A DNA stretch of 64,000 bases from JANQPX01 sp041398025 (lineage in GTDB: Bacteria; Pseudomonadota; Alphaproteobacteria; Geminicoccales; Geminicoccaceae), in contig JAWKVM010000029.1 of assembly GCA_041398025.1 (NCBI GenBank), forward strand, positions 60,845-124,844, in the 5' to 3' direction. A program made the translations under genes and the position numbers. Under the pieces are notes generated by a model. That model made no database searches. It saw only the letters and a program-made list of their open reading frames with translations, and was not told where the DNA came from. Each line of letters starts with the position of its first letter. Within the stretch, counting starts at the first letter, position 1. Below are positions 34,065 through 42,910 of this stretch, one piece after another.

Positions 34065-36356
34065 ATGGCCACCGCTCTTAAATTCGACAAGCCCGAAGGC
34101 GACTATCAGTGGATCGGCACCCGGCCGCTCAGGCCGGACGGCGTCGACAAGGTCACCGGCCGCGCCAAGTTCGGCGCCGACATGGCGCTGCCCGACATGC
34201 TCGTCGGCAAGGTCCTGCGCTCGCCGCATCCCCATGCGCGCATCAAGAAGATCGACACCTCCAAGGCCGAAGCGCTCCCCGGCGTCAAGGCGGTGGTTAC
34301 GGCTGTCGACTTCAAGGAACTGCCGCACGAGCTGTCGCTCGCCGGCGAGATGCCGATCAACTACCGCGATGTCGGCCGCAACGTCATGGCGCGCGACAAG
34401 GCGCTCTATGAGGGCCATGCTGTCGCTGCCGTTGCCGCCACGTCGGCGAGCATCGCCAGAAAGGCGCTGAAGCTGATCGAGGTGGATTACGAGGTTCTCC
34501 CCCACGTCATCGAGGTGATGGACGCGGTCAAGGACGGGGCGCCGATCCTGCATGAGGATCTGATCACCGTGGGCGTCGAACCGGCGCCGACCAAAGCCTC
34601 GAACGTCGCCAAGCGCGTCGAGTTCGCGATCGGCGACATCGACAAGGGCTTCGCCGAGGCGGATGTGGTGGTCGAGCGCACCTTCGACACCAAGCCGGTG
34701 CATCAGGCCTATATCGAGCCCCATGCCTGCGTGGCGAGCGTTTCCGAGGATGGCCAGGCGGAGCTGTTCGTCAGCACCCAGGGCCACTTCATCGTGCGCG
34801 CCCACTGCGCCAAGCTTTTGGGCATGGATATCGCCAAGATCCGCGTGACCGCGGCCGAGATCGGCGGCGGCTTCGGCGGCAAGACCGTGGTCTATCTGGA
34901 GCCGGTGGCGCTGATGCTCTCCAAGAAGGCCTGCCGCCCGGTGAAGATGCAGATGAGCCGGGAAGAGGTGTTCAAGGCGACCGGCCCGACCTCGGGTGCC
35001 CATATGCGCATCAAGATCGGCGCCACCAGGGACGGCAGGATCACCGCCGGCGAGGCCGAGCTCTACTACCAGGCCGGCGCCTTTCCAGGCGGGCCGATCG
35101 GGCCTGGCGCCATGTGCGCCTTCGCACCCTACGATCTGGAGAACGTCAAGACCGTCGGTTTCGACATCGTCACCAACCGCCCGAAGGTCGCCGCCTACCG
35201 GGCCCCTGGGGCGCCGATCTCCGAATATGCGGTCGAGAGCGTCGTCGACGAGATCGCGAAGACGCTGGAGATCGATCCGGTCGAGCTTCGCCTGAAGAAC
35301 GCTGCCAAGGAGGGCACGCGCACCGCCTACGGGCCAAAATTCGGCAAGGTCGGGCTGGTGCAGACGCTGGAGGCGGCGAAGGCGCACGAGCACTACAACA
35401 CGCCGCTCGGCCCCAACCAGGGCCGCGGTGTCGCCTCCGGCTTCTGGTTCAATATCGGCGGCGAGACCTCGGCCACCATCAACATCAATGACGACGGCAC
35501 CATCACCCTGATCCAGGGCACGCCCGACATCGGCGGCTCGCGTGCCTCCAACGCGATGATGGCCGCCGAAGCCTTCGGCATCGACTACGACAAGGTGCGC
35601 CCGATCGTCGGCGACACTTCGGCGCTCGGCTTCACCTTCTTGACCGGCGGCTCGCGCGCGACGCTTGCCAACGGCGTGACCACGCGCGAAGCGGCCAACA
35701 ACGCCATCACCGAAATGTGCAAGCGCGCCGCCAAGATGTGGGAGATCCCGGAAGACGCGGTCAAATGGGAAAACGGCCACGCACTGCCTGCCGGCGACAA
35801 TGCCGGCAAGTTCGAGCCGCTTTCCATGGCCCAGATCGCCAAGATGGCGCCCAAGACCGGCGGGCCGATCGCCGGCCACGCCCATATCAACGTGCAGGGC
35901 GCAGGGCCGAGCTTCGGCACCCACATCGTCGACGTCGAGGTCGACAAGGAGACCGGCAAGGTCGACATCCTGCGCTACACCGTGATCCAGGACGCCGGCC
36001 GCGCGGTGCATCCCTCCTATGTCGAAGGTCAGTATCAGGGCGGCGCCGTGCAGGGCATCGGCTGGGCGCTGAACGAGGAATATATCTACGGTGAGGACGG
36101 CAAGCTGCAGAACGCCGGCTTCCTCGACTACCGCATCCCGGTGGCCTCTGATGTCCCGATGATCGACACGGTAATCGTCGAATGCACCAACCCCAGCCAC
36201 CCCTACGGCGTGCGCGGTGTCGGCGAGACCCCGATCGTCCCGCCCATGGCCGCGATCAGCAACGCCATCGAGCAGGCCACCGGCATCCGCTTCACCGAGC
36301 TGCCGATGTCCCCGCCCAAGGTCCTGAAGGCGCTGGACGAGGCGAACGGCGGGTAG
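34065..36356 (+). CDS. Molybdenum hydroxylase large (molybdopterin) subunit, xanthine dehydrogenase/CoxL family
   Basis: 763 residues. The N-terminal RPDGVDKVTGRAKFGADM, the Q-loop GGFGGKT, AYRAPGAPISEYAVESVVDEIA, and the C-terminal GVRGVGETPIVPP with the catalytic Glu define the family. The active-site loop lacks the AYXCSFR motif of true (form I) CO dehydrogenase, so CO oxidation is unlikely. AYRAPGAP is seen in aromatic, heterocycle and acyl-CoA hydroxylases. A purine or related ring is a reasonable guess given the purine genes 3 kb away, but this is inference. An AGAGGAAG site precedes the ATG. Confidence 0.93.
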   Translation: MATALKFDKPEGDYQWIGTRPLRPDGVDKVTGRAKFGADMALPDMLVGKVLRSPHPHARIKKIDTSKAEALPGVKAVVTAVDFKELPHELSLAGEMPINYRDVGRNVMARDKALYEGHAVAAVAATSASIARKALKLIEVDYEVLPHVIEVMDAVKDGAPILHEDLITVGVEPAPTKASNVAKRVEFAIGDIDKGFAEADVVVERTFDTKPVHQAYIEPHACVASVSEDGQAELFVSTQGHFIVRAHCAKLLGMDIAKIRVTAAEIGGGFGGKTVVYLEPVALMLSKKACRPVKMQMSREEVFKATGPTSGAHMRIKIGATRDGRITAGEAELYYQAGAFPGGPIGPGAMCAFAPYDLENVKTVGFDIVTNRPKVAAYRAPGAPISEYAVESVVDEIAKTLEIDPVELRLKNAAKEGTRTAYGPKFGKVGLVQTLEAAKAHEHYNTPLGPNQGRGVASGFWFNIGGETSATININDDGTITLIQGTPDIGGSRASNAMMAAEAFGIDYDKVRPIVGDTSALGFTFLTGGSRATLANGVTTREAANNAITEMCKRAAKMWEIPEDAVKWENGHALPAGDNAGKFEPLSMAQIAKMAPKTGGPIAGHAHINVQGAGPSFGTHIVDVEVDKETGKVDILRYTVIQDAGRAVHPSYVEGQYQGGAVQGIGWALNEEYIYGEDGKLQNAGFLDYRIPVASDVPMIDTVIVECTNPSHPYGVRGVGETPIVPPMAAISNAIEQATGIRFTELPMSPPKVLKALDEANGG

Positions 36357-36363
36357 CGGAAAA

Positions 36364-36609
36364 ATGGCCAGGATCGTGCTCACCCGGGCGCTGCGCAAAT
36401 TCGCCGACGGCGAGGCGGAGTTCGACCTCGAGGTGGGCACGATCCAGGCTCTCTTCCGCGAGCTGAGCACCCGCTACCCCGCGATCAAGCGCCATCTCGA
36501 CGAGGGCGTCGCCGTCGCCATCGACGGCCAGATCTACCAGGACGCCCTGTTCGAACCCATCCCCCCCAACGCCGAAGTCCACATCATCCCCCAAATCGCG
36601 GGGGGGTAG
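36364..36609 (+). CDS. MoaD/ThiS-like ubiquitin-fold sulfur carrier
   Basis: 81 residues with the beta-grasp pattern and the terminal Gly-Gly (PQIAGG) that is adenylated and thiocarboxylated in MoaD/ThiS proteins; EVHIIPQIAGG is typical. It follows the molybdenum-hydroxylase large subunit by seven bases, so it probably serves sulfur transfer for molybdopterin or maturation of this enzyme rather than general metabolism. Its stop codon lies in the stem of a diverged copy of the dispersed hairpin element. Confidence 0.85.
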   Translation: MARIVLTRALRKFADGEAEFDLEVGTIQALFRELSTRYPAIKRHLDEGVAVAIDGQIYQDALFEPIPPNAEVHIIPQIAGG

Positions 36610-36685
36610 GCGGCGCCTACAGGCTGGACTTTGGGGGCGGTGGTGGTGAACGCGTTTCGGCTTGGGCTGGTATGCGGACAGGCGA
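36606..36685 (+). repeat. Stop-codon hairpin element, copy H (diverged), at the MoaD-like stop
   Basis: Head GTAGGC-ggc-GCCTAC (36606-36620) overlaps the stop codon of the MoaD-like gene. After a linker with GGACT it shows CTTGGGC...GGTATGCGGACAGG (36661-36682), close to CCTGGGC...GGTATGCGGCCAGG in copy A. It faces copy C, so the convergent genes each end in one copy. Confidence 0.5.
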
Positions 36686-36746
36686 AGACCTGCACGCCCC
36701 ACCTCTGCGCGCAGATGGTCACGCGGTCACCTAAGCCCGCACAACC

Positions 36747-36824
36747 TCCTCAAACCTGGCCGCAAACCCGCGAGCCAGGCTCCTCCGGTCCGAGTCTACG
36801 AGGTGGCCGCGCCACCCGCGCCAC
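36747..36824 (-). repeat. Stop-codon hairpin element, copy C (full length), at the prpE stop
   Basis: On the minus strand: head GTGGC-gcg-GCCAC (36815-36803), CTCGTAGACTCGGACCGG, then CCTGG...CCAGG with TTTGCGG in the loop. The TAG in CGTAGACT is the prpE stop codon, and the head encodes the last residues of PrpE (GGAATS). Same orientation as prpE. Confidence 0.7.
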
Positions 36825-38709
36825 CGTAGCCGAGGTTGCCGAGGCTGTCCTTGATCTCGTCGAGGATGGCGGGGTCGTCGATGGTGGCGGGGGTTTTGTA
36901 GGTTTCGCCATCGGCGATCTTGACCATCACGGCGCGCAGGATTTTTCCTGAGCGGGTCTTGGGCAGGCGGTCGACGACGGTGACCAGCTTGAAGGCGGCG
37001 ACCGGGCCGATCTGATCGCGGACGCGTTTCACCAGTTCCGCCTTGATCTCCTCGGGATCTCTGGCGCAGCCGGCGTTCAGGCAGACGAAGCCGAGCGGGA
37101 GCTGGCCCTTCAGCTGGTCGGTGACGCCGATGACGGCGCATTCGGCGACGTCGGGGTGGCCGGCGAGAACCTCTTCCATGCCGCCGGTGGAAAGGCGATG
37201 GCCGGCGACGTTGATGACGTCGTCGGTGCGCGCCATGATCGAGATGTAGCCGTCCTCGTCCTTGATTCCGGCATCGCCGGTTTCGTAGTAGCCGGGGAAG
37301 GTGGCGAGGTAGGATTTCCGGAAACGGTCGTCGGCGTTCCAGAGCGTGGGCAGATTGCCGGGCGGGAGCGGCAGCTTGATCGCGATCGCGCCCAACTCGC
37401 CGGCCGCGACCTCGTGGCCGCCCTCGTCGAGAATGTGGATCTCGTAGCCGGGCATGGGCACGGTGGGTGAGCCGAGCTTGACCGGGAGGAGCTCGATGCC
37501 GACCGGGTTGGCGGCGATCGCCCAGCCGGTTTCGGTCTGCCACCAGTGATCGATCACCGGAACGCCCAATTGCTCCTGCGCCCACTCGATCGTGGCGGGG
37601 TCGGCGCGCTCGCCGGCGAGAAACAAGGTACGGAGGCAGCTCAAATCATACTTGTCAACGAACTCCCCGCGGGAGTCGTCGCGCTTGATGGCGCGGAACG
37701 CGGTGGGGGCGGTGAACAGCACCTTGACGTCGTGCTCGGAAATCACGCGCCAGAAGGTGCCGGCATCGGGCGTGCCCACGGGCTTGCCTTCGAACACCAG
37801 TGTGGTGCAGCCATAGATCAGCGGCGCGTAGACGATGTAGCTGTGACCGACCACCCAGCCCACGTCGGAGGCAGCCCAATAGACCTCGCCCGGCTGCATG
37901 CCGTAGATGTTCTTCATGGTCCAGTTGAGCGCGACCATGTGGCCGGCGTTCGAGCGCACCACGCCCTTGGGCTGGCCGGTGGTGCCTGACGTGTAGAGGA
38001 CGTAGAGCGGATCGGCGCCGGCGACCGGAACGCAGTCGGCGGGCTCGACGCCCTTTTGCGCCTCGTGCCAGTCGAGATCGCGGCCGTCGATCAGCTTGGC
38101 GGTCGCCTGCTCGCGCTGGAACATGATGGTGAAGTCGGGCTTGTGCTGGGCGAAGTCGATCGCGCCGTCGAGCATGGGCTTGTAGGCCACCACGCGGCCG
38201 GGTTCGATGCCGCAGGATGCGGCGATCATCGCCTTGGGCTTGGCATCGTCGATGCGCACGGCGAGCTCATGCGCGGCGAAGCCGCCGAAGACCACGGAGT
38301 GGATCGCGCCGATGCGCGCGCAGGCGAGCATGGCAACAGCGGTTTCCGGGATCATCGGCATGTAGATGATGACCCGGTCGCCCTTCTCGACGCCCCGCGC
38401 CTTGAGGGCGCCCGCGAGCTTCGCGACCAGATCCTTCAGCTCGCGATAGGTGATGGTGCGTTTGGTATCGGTGACCGGGCTGTCATAGATGATCGCCGCC
38501 TGATCGCCTCGCCCGCCTTCGACATGACGGTCGACCGCGTTCCAGCAGGTATTGCACGTCGCATCCGCGAACCAGCGATAGAAGGGCGGGTTGCTGTCGT
38601 CCAGCGCCTTCGTCGGCGGCTTGATCCAGTCGATCGCCTTGGCCTGCTCCATCCAGAAGCCCTCGGGATCGTCCTGCCAGTACGCGTAGACCTCAGCGTA
38701 GCTTGTCAT
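36796..38709 (-). CDS. prpE: Propionate-CoA ligase (PrpE-like acyl-CoA synthetase)
   Basis: 637 residues of the ANL superfamily: YTSGTTGQPKG for AMP binding, HWWQTETGW, YETGDAG and PKTRSGKILRAVM with the catalytic Lys. ATCNTCWNAVDRH at the N-terminus and the whole layout fit PrpE better than Acs. It would activate propionate (or acetate) to the CoA thioester. It is followed upstream by methylmalonyl-CoA mutase and propionyl-CoA carboxylase genes on the same strand, which supports propionate. The last codons and stop coincide with element copy C. Confidence 0.88.
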   Translation of the reverse strand: MTSYAEVYAYWQDDPEGFWMEQAKAIDWIKPPTKALDDSNPPFYRWFADATCNTCWNAVDRHVEGGRGDQAAIIYDSPVTDTKRTITYRELKDLVAKLAGALKARGVEKGDRVIIYMPMIPETAVAMLACARIGAIHSVVFGGFAAHELAVRIDDAKPKAMIAASCGIEPGRVVAYKPMLDGAIDFAQHKPDFTIMFQREQATAKLIDGRDLDWHEAQKGVEPADCVPVAGADPLYVLYTSGTTGQPKGVVRSNAGHMVALNWTMKNIYGMQPGEVYWAASDVGWVVGHSYIVYAPLIYGCTTLVFEGKPVGTPDAGTFWRVISEHDVKVLFTAPTAFRAIKRDDSRGEFVDKYDLSCLRTLFLAGERADPATIEWAQEQLGVPVIDHWWQTETGWAIAANPVGIELLPVKLGSPTVPMPGYEIHILDEGGHEVAAGELGAIAIKLPLPPGNLPTLWNADDRFRKSYLATFPGYYETGDAGIKDEDGYISIMARTDDVINVAGHRLSTGGMEEVLAGHPDVAECAVIGVTDQLKGQLPLGFVCLNAGCARDPEEIKAELVKRVRDQIGPVAAFKLVTVVDRLPKTRSGKILRAVMVKIADGETYKTPATIDDPAILDEIKDSLGNLGYGGAGGAATS

Positions 38710-38735
38710 GTCGTCGTTTCCTCGATGTCGTGTCG

Positions 38736-40883
38736 TTAGGCGGTGGGTTGCTTTCCCGTTATCAGATCGAGCACGCTCTCGACGGCGTTCAGAATGTTGG
38801 TGCCAGGCCCGAAGATCGCACCGACGCCTGCAGCTTTCAGGTAGTCGTAGTCCTGGCGCGGAATGACGCCGCCGCAGACTACGTGGATGTCGGCGCCGTC
38901 TTCCGCCTTCAAGGCCTCGATCAGCAAGGGGGCGAGCGTCTTGTGGCCGGCGGCCTGCGAAGAGACGCCGACCACGTGCACGTCGTTTTCGATCGCCTGC
39001 CGCGCGACCTCTTCCGGCGTCTGAAAGAGCGGGCCGATATCGACGTCGAAGCCGACATCGGCAAAGGCGGTGGCGATCACCTTGGAGCCGCGGTCATGGC
39101 CGTCCTGGCCCATCTTGGCGACGAGGATACGCGGCCGCCTGCCCTCATCCTCGGCGAACACTTCGATGCGCTTTCGAATCTGCTGGAAGCGCTCGTCATC
39201 GTCGAACATCGCGCCGAACACGCCTGAGACCGCCTGCACCTCGGCGCGGTGGCGGCCAAACGCTTTCTCCATGGCCATGGAGATCTCGCCGACCGTGGCG
39301 CGGGCGCGCGACGCCTCGACCGCGCCCGCAAGCAGATTGCCCTTCCCGCTCTCCGCCATGGCGGTCAGCGCCTCCAGTGCCTTCTGGCAAGCCTCCTCGT
39401 CGCGCTCCGCACGGATGCGCTCGAGGCGTTTGATCTGCTGCTCGCGCACCGCCGTGTTGTCGATCTCGAGCGTCTGCAGATCGTCCTCTTTTTCCAGGCG
39501 GTATTTGTTGACGCCGACGATGATCTCCTCGCTGCGATCGATGCGCGCCTGCTTGCGGGTCGCCGCCTCCTCGATACGCAGCTTGGGCATCCCTGATGCC
39601 ACCGCCTTGGTCATGCCGCCGAGCTGGTCGACCTCCTCGATCAGCCTCCAGGCATCCTTGGCGAGCTGGTCGGTCAGCGCCTCGACATAATAGGAGCCGG
39701 CGAGCGGGTCGATCACGTTGGTGACGCCGGTCTCGTGCTGCAGGATGAGCTGGGTATTGCGGGCGATGCGCGCGGAGAAATCGGTCGGGAGCGCAATTGC
39801 CTCGTCGAAGCTGTTGGTGTGCAGCGACTGCGTGCCGCCGAGGGCTGCGGACATCGCCTCGTAAGCCGTGCGCACGACGTTGTTGTAGGGATCCTGCTCC
39901 TGCAGCGACACGCCGGAGGTCTGGCAGTGCGTCCTGAGCATCGAGCTTTCCGGTTTTTTCGGATCGAACTCGGCCATGATGCGCGACCACAGCAGGCGGG
40001 CGGCGCGCAGCTTCGCCGCCTCCATAAAGAAATTCATGCCGATGCAGAAGAAGAAGGAGAGACGCGGGGCGAACGCGTCGACATCCAGGCCTTTGGAGAG
40101 GGCGGCTTTGACGTATTCCTTGCCGTCCGCGAGGGTGAAGGCGAGTTCCTGCACCAGCGTTGCGCCCGCCTCCTGCATGTGATAGCCGGAGATCGAGATC
40201 GAGTTGAAGCGCGGCATGTTTTCGGCGGTGTAGCCGATGATGTCGGCGACGATGCGCATCGAGGGTTCGGGCGGGTAGATATAGGTGTTGCGCACCATGA
40301 ATTCTTTCAGGATGTCGTTCTGAATCGTCCCTGAAAGCTTTTCGGGGGGAACACCCTGCTCCTCGCCGGCGACGATGAAGTTGGCGAGCACCGGAATGAC
40401 CGCACCGTTCATGGTCATGGAGACCGACATTTCATCGAGCGGGATCCGGTCGAACAGGATCTTCATGTCCTCGACGCTGTCGATCGCCACGCCGGCCTTG
40501 CCGACATCGCCGACCACACGGTCGTGATCGCTGTCATAGCCGCGGTGGGTGGCGAGATCGAAGGCGACGGACAGGCCTTTCTGACCGCCGGCAAGCGCAC
40601 GGCGATAGAACGCGTTGCTCTCCTCCGCGGTCGAAAAACCGGCATATTGGCGAATGGTCCAGGGGCGGCCGGCATACATGGTCGATCGCGGGCCGCGCAG
40701 GTAGGGTGCTTCCCCGGGCAGGTTGTCGAGGTGCTGGATGCGATCCAGATCGCTTGCTGTGTAGAGCGGCTTGACCGCTATGCCTTCCGGCGTCTGCCAG
40801 GTCAGGTCGTCCGGCGAACGACCTTTCAATTCCTTGGTCGCACGCTCACGCCAGTCTTCCAGGGCCTTCTTCGGATCAGACAT
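38736..40883 (-). CDS. scpA: Methylmalonyl-CoA mutase, B12-dependent, single-chain type
   Basis: 715 residues from ATG 40883. The catalytic barrel contains WTIRQYAGFSTAEESNAFYR and GVPPEKLSGTIQNDI. The C-terminal B12 domain has the base-off cobalamin motif GQDGHDRGSKVIATAFADVG, plus VVCGGVIPRQDYDYL. It interconverts (R)-methylmalonyl-CoA and succinyl-CoA. No MeaB chaperone or epimerase is in the window. The open frame extends to 41585 only because an out-of-frame stretch of pccA happens to lack stops; the chosen start is the ScpA-type MSDPKKALEDWRERA. Confidence 0.95.
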   Translation of the reverse strand: MSDPKKALEDWRERATKELKGRSPDDLTWQTPEGIAVKPLYTASDLDRIQHLDNLPGEAPYLRGPRSTMYAGRPWTIRQYAGFSTAEESNAFYRRALAGGQKGLSVAFDLATHRGYDSDHDRVVGDVGKAGVAIDSVEDMKILFDRIPLDEMSVSMTMNGAVIPVLANFIVAGEEQGVPPEKLSGTIQNDILKEFMVRNTYIYPPEPSMRIVADIIGYTAENMPRFNSISISGYHMQEAGATLVQELAFTLADGKEYVKAALSKGLDVDAFAPRLSFFFCIGMNFFMEAAKLRAARLLWSRIMAEFDPKKPESSMLRTHCQTSGVSLQEQDPYNNVVRTAYEAMSAALGGTQSLHTNSFDEAIALPTDFSARIARNTQLILQHETGVTNVIDPLAGSYYVEALTDQLAKDAWRLIEEVDQLGGMTKAVASGMPKLRIEEAATRKQARIDRSEEIIVGVNKYRLEKEDDLQTLEIDNTAVREQQIKRLERIRAERDEEACQKALEALTAMAESGKGNLLAGAVEASRARATVGEISMAMEKAFGRHRAEVQAVSGVFGAMFDDDERFQQIRKRIEVFAEDEGRRPRILVAKMGQDGHDRGSKVIATAFADVGFDVDIGPLFQTPEEVARQAIENDVHVVGVSSQAAGHKTLAPLLIEALKAEDGADIHVVCGGVIPRQDYDYLKAAGVGAIFGPGTNILNAVESVLDLITGKQPTA

Positions 40884-40891
40884 CAGCGTCC

Positions 40892-42885
40892 TCACTCGAA
40901 TTCCATGATGACAGCATCGACGGCGAGGCTTTCGCCCTCTTTGACCGGAATCAATTTCACCACGGCCTTGCGCTCGGCGCGAAGGACATTTTCCATTTTC
41001 ATCGCCTCGATGGTGGCGAGCGGCTGGCCGTCCTCGACGGTGTCGCCCTCCTGCACCGCGATCTGCCTGACCATGCCGGGCATCGGACAGATCAGGAATT
41101 TGGAGAGATCGGGCTTGGGCTTCTCGATCATGTGGCGGGCGAGCTCGGCGGCGCGCGGCGTGCGCACCACCACGTCGACCTCGGCGCCGCGATAGCGGAT
41201 GCGCCAGCCCTCCGGCAGCGGCCGGACCTTCATGACGATGCGCCGGCCGTCGACGACAGCGCCGCAGAGCGTCCGGCCCGGCAGCCATTCGCAGGTGAGG
41301 TAGCGCACCGGCCCGCCATTGATCGAGGCGGCGAAGCCTTCTGCGGTGCGGTCGAGCCTGAGAGCGATCTCCTCTTTCTCGACCTGCACCACCCATTCCT
41401 TGCGGATGGCGCGCTGGTGGTTGGAGAGAGCGCCCGAAATCTGCGACTCGCGAAGCTGTGCGGTGTGGTGCATCGCGGCGGCGACCACGGCGATCTGGTC
41501 GATCAGATCGGCCTTGAGGTCGACGCCGTCGAAGCCGTCCGGATATTCCTCGGCGATAAACGCGGTGCTGATCTCGCCCGAGCACCAGCGCGGATGATCC
41601 ATGACTGCCTGCAGGAACGGCACGTTGTGGCCGATGCCGTCGATCTCGAAACTATCGAGCGCTTCGCGCATCTTCTCGATCGCCGCGGCGCGATCCTGTC
41701 CCCAGGTGCAGAGCTTTGCGATCATCGGATCGTAGAACATCGAGATCTCGCCGCCTTCCTCGACGCCGGTGTCGTTGCGGATGACGCGGCCATCTCCGTC
41801 GACGCCTTCGGCCGGCGGGCGCCTCGTCAGCCTGCCGATCGACAGCAGAAAGTTGCGGTAGGGGTCTTCGGCGTAGATGCGGCTCTCGATCGCCCAGCCG
41901 CCTCGATCCCGTGCTTCTGGGTGATGGCGAGCGGCTCGCCGGCCACGACTTTGATCATCTCTTCCACGAGGTCTATGCCGGTGATCAGTTCGGTCACGGG
42001 ATGCTCGACCTGCAACCGCGTGTTCATTTCGAGAAAATAGAAATTGCGCGCGGCGTCGACAGATCAGACTCGACCGTGCCGGCGGACTGGTAGCCGACAG
42101 CCTTGCCGGCGCACGCACCGCTTGCTTCCATAATAACGGCGCGTCGCCGCATCGAGAAATGGCGACGGCGCCTCCTCGACGACTTTCTGGTTGCGCCGCT
42201 GAATCGAACATTCGCGTTCGTTGAGATAGATGACGTTGCCGTGCCGATCTCCCAAAACCTGAATTTCGATATGGCGCGGCGTGGTAATTTCGATGGTCAC
42301 GATCGCCGAAGCTGGAAGCGGCCTCGGACTTGGAGCGCTCGAAGCCTTCCCTCGCCTCCTCGTCATTGTGGGCTATGCGCATGCCCTTGCCGCCGCCGCC
42401 AGCCGAGGCCTTGATCATCACGGGATAGCCGATTTTTCGCGCGATGGCGGCGGCATCGTCCGCGTCCGCGCAACCCCATAGCTGGCTGCAATGGAGACGC
42501 CGGCTTCGGCCGCGATTTTCTTCGATGCGATCTTGTCGCCCATCGCTTCGATCGCCGCCACCGGCAGCGGCAGTCCGATGAAGGCCACCTTCGGCCTCGA
42601 GCGCCCTGGCAAAATTCGGGTTTTCGGAGAGAAAACCGTAGCCGGGATGGACTGCTTCAGCGCCGCTTTGCCGGATCGCCGACATGATCCTGTCGATGAC
42701 GATGTAGCTCTCGGAGGCAGGCGGCGGCCCGATGGCAGGGACGGCCTCGTCGGCCATGCGCACATGCACGGCGTCGACATCGGCATCGGAATAGACGGCG
42801 ACCGTCTTGATCCCCATTTTCTTCGCCGATTTGATCACCCGGCAGGCGATCTCGCCGCGGTTCGCAATCAGAATTTTTTGAACAT
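40892..42885 (-). pseudogene. pccA: Propionyl-CoA carboxylase alpha subunit (biotin carboxylase/BCCP), frameshifted in this sequence
   Basis: The 3' half is clean: WAIESRIYAEDPYRNFLLSIGRL, the PccA-specific middle domain, and the biotinyl domain with Lys in EAMKMENVL. The 5' half holds biotin-carboxylase sequence scattered over frames: HPGYGFLSENP, FIGLPLPVAAIEAMGDK, YPVMIKASAGGGGKGMRIA, HIEIQVLGDRHGNVIYLNE, RECSIQRRNQK and MNTRLQVEHPVTELITG. The start ATGTTCAAAAAATTCTGATTG has one A too few in the homopolymer that should give MFKKILIANRGEIACR. Total length equals an intact gene, so errors rather than decay are likely. ATP and bicarbonate carboxylate biotin here. Confidence 0.88.
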
Positions 42886-42910
42886 TGCCAAGCGCAGATC
42901 CGTCTTCTCG

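Noticed and set aside
34065..36356. Aerobic CO dehydrogenase large subunit
   Set aside because: The active-site motif of form I CODH is absent; only general family membership is supported.
38736..41585. A 949-residue version of methylmalonyl-CoA mutase
   Set aside because: The first 230 or so residues are out-of-frame pccA sequence; the mutase starts at ATG 40883 with the expected N-terminus.
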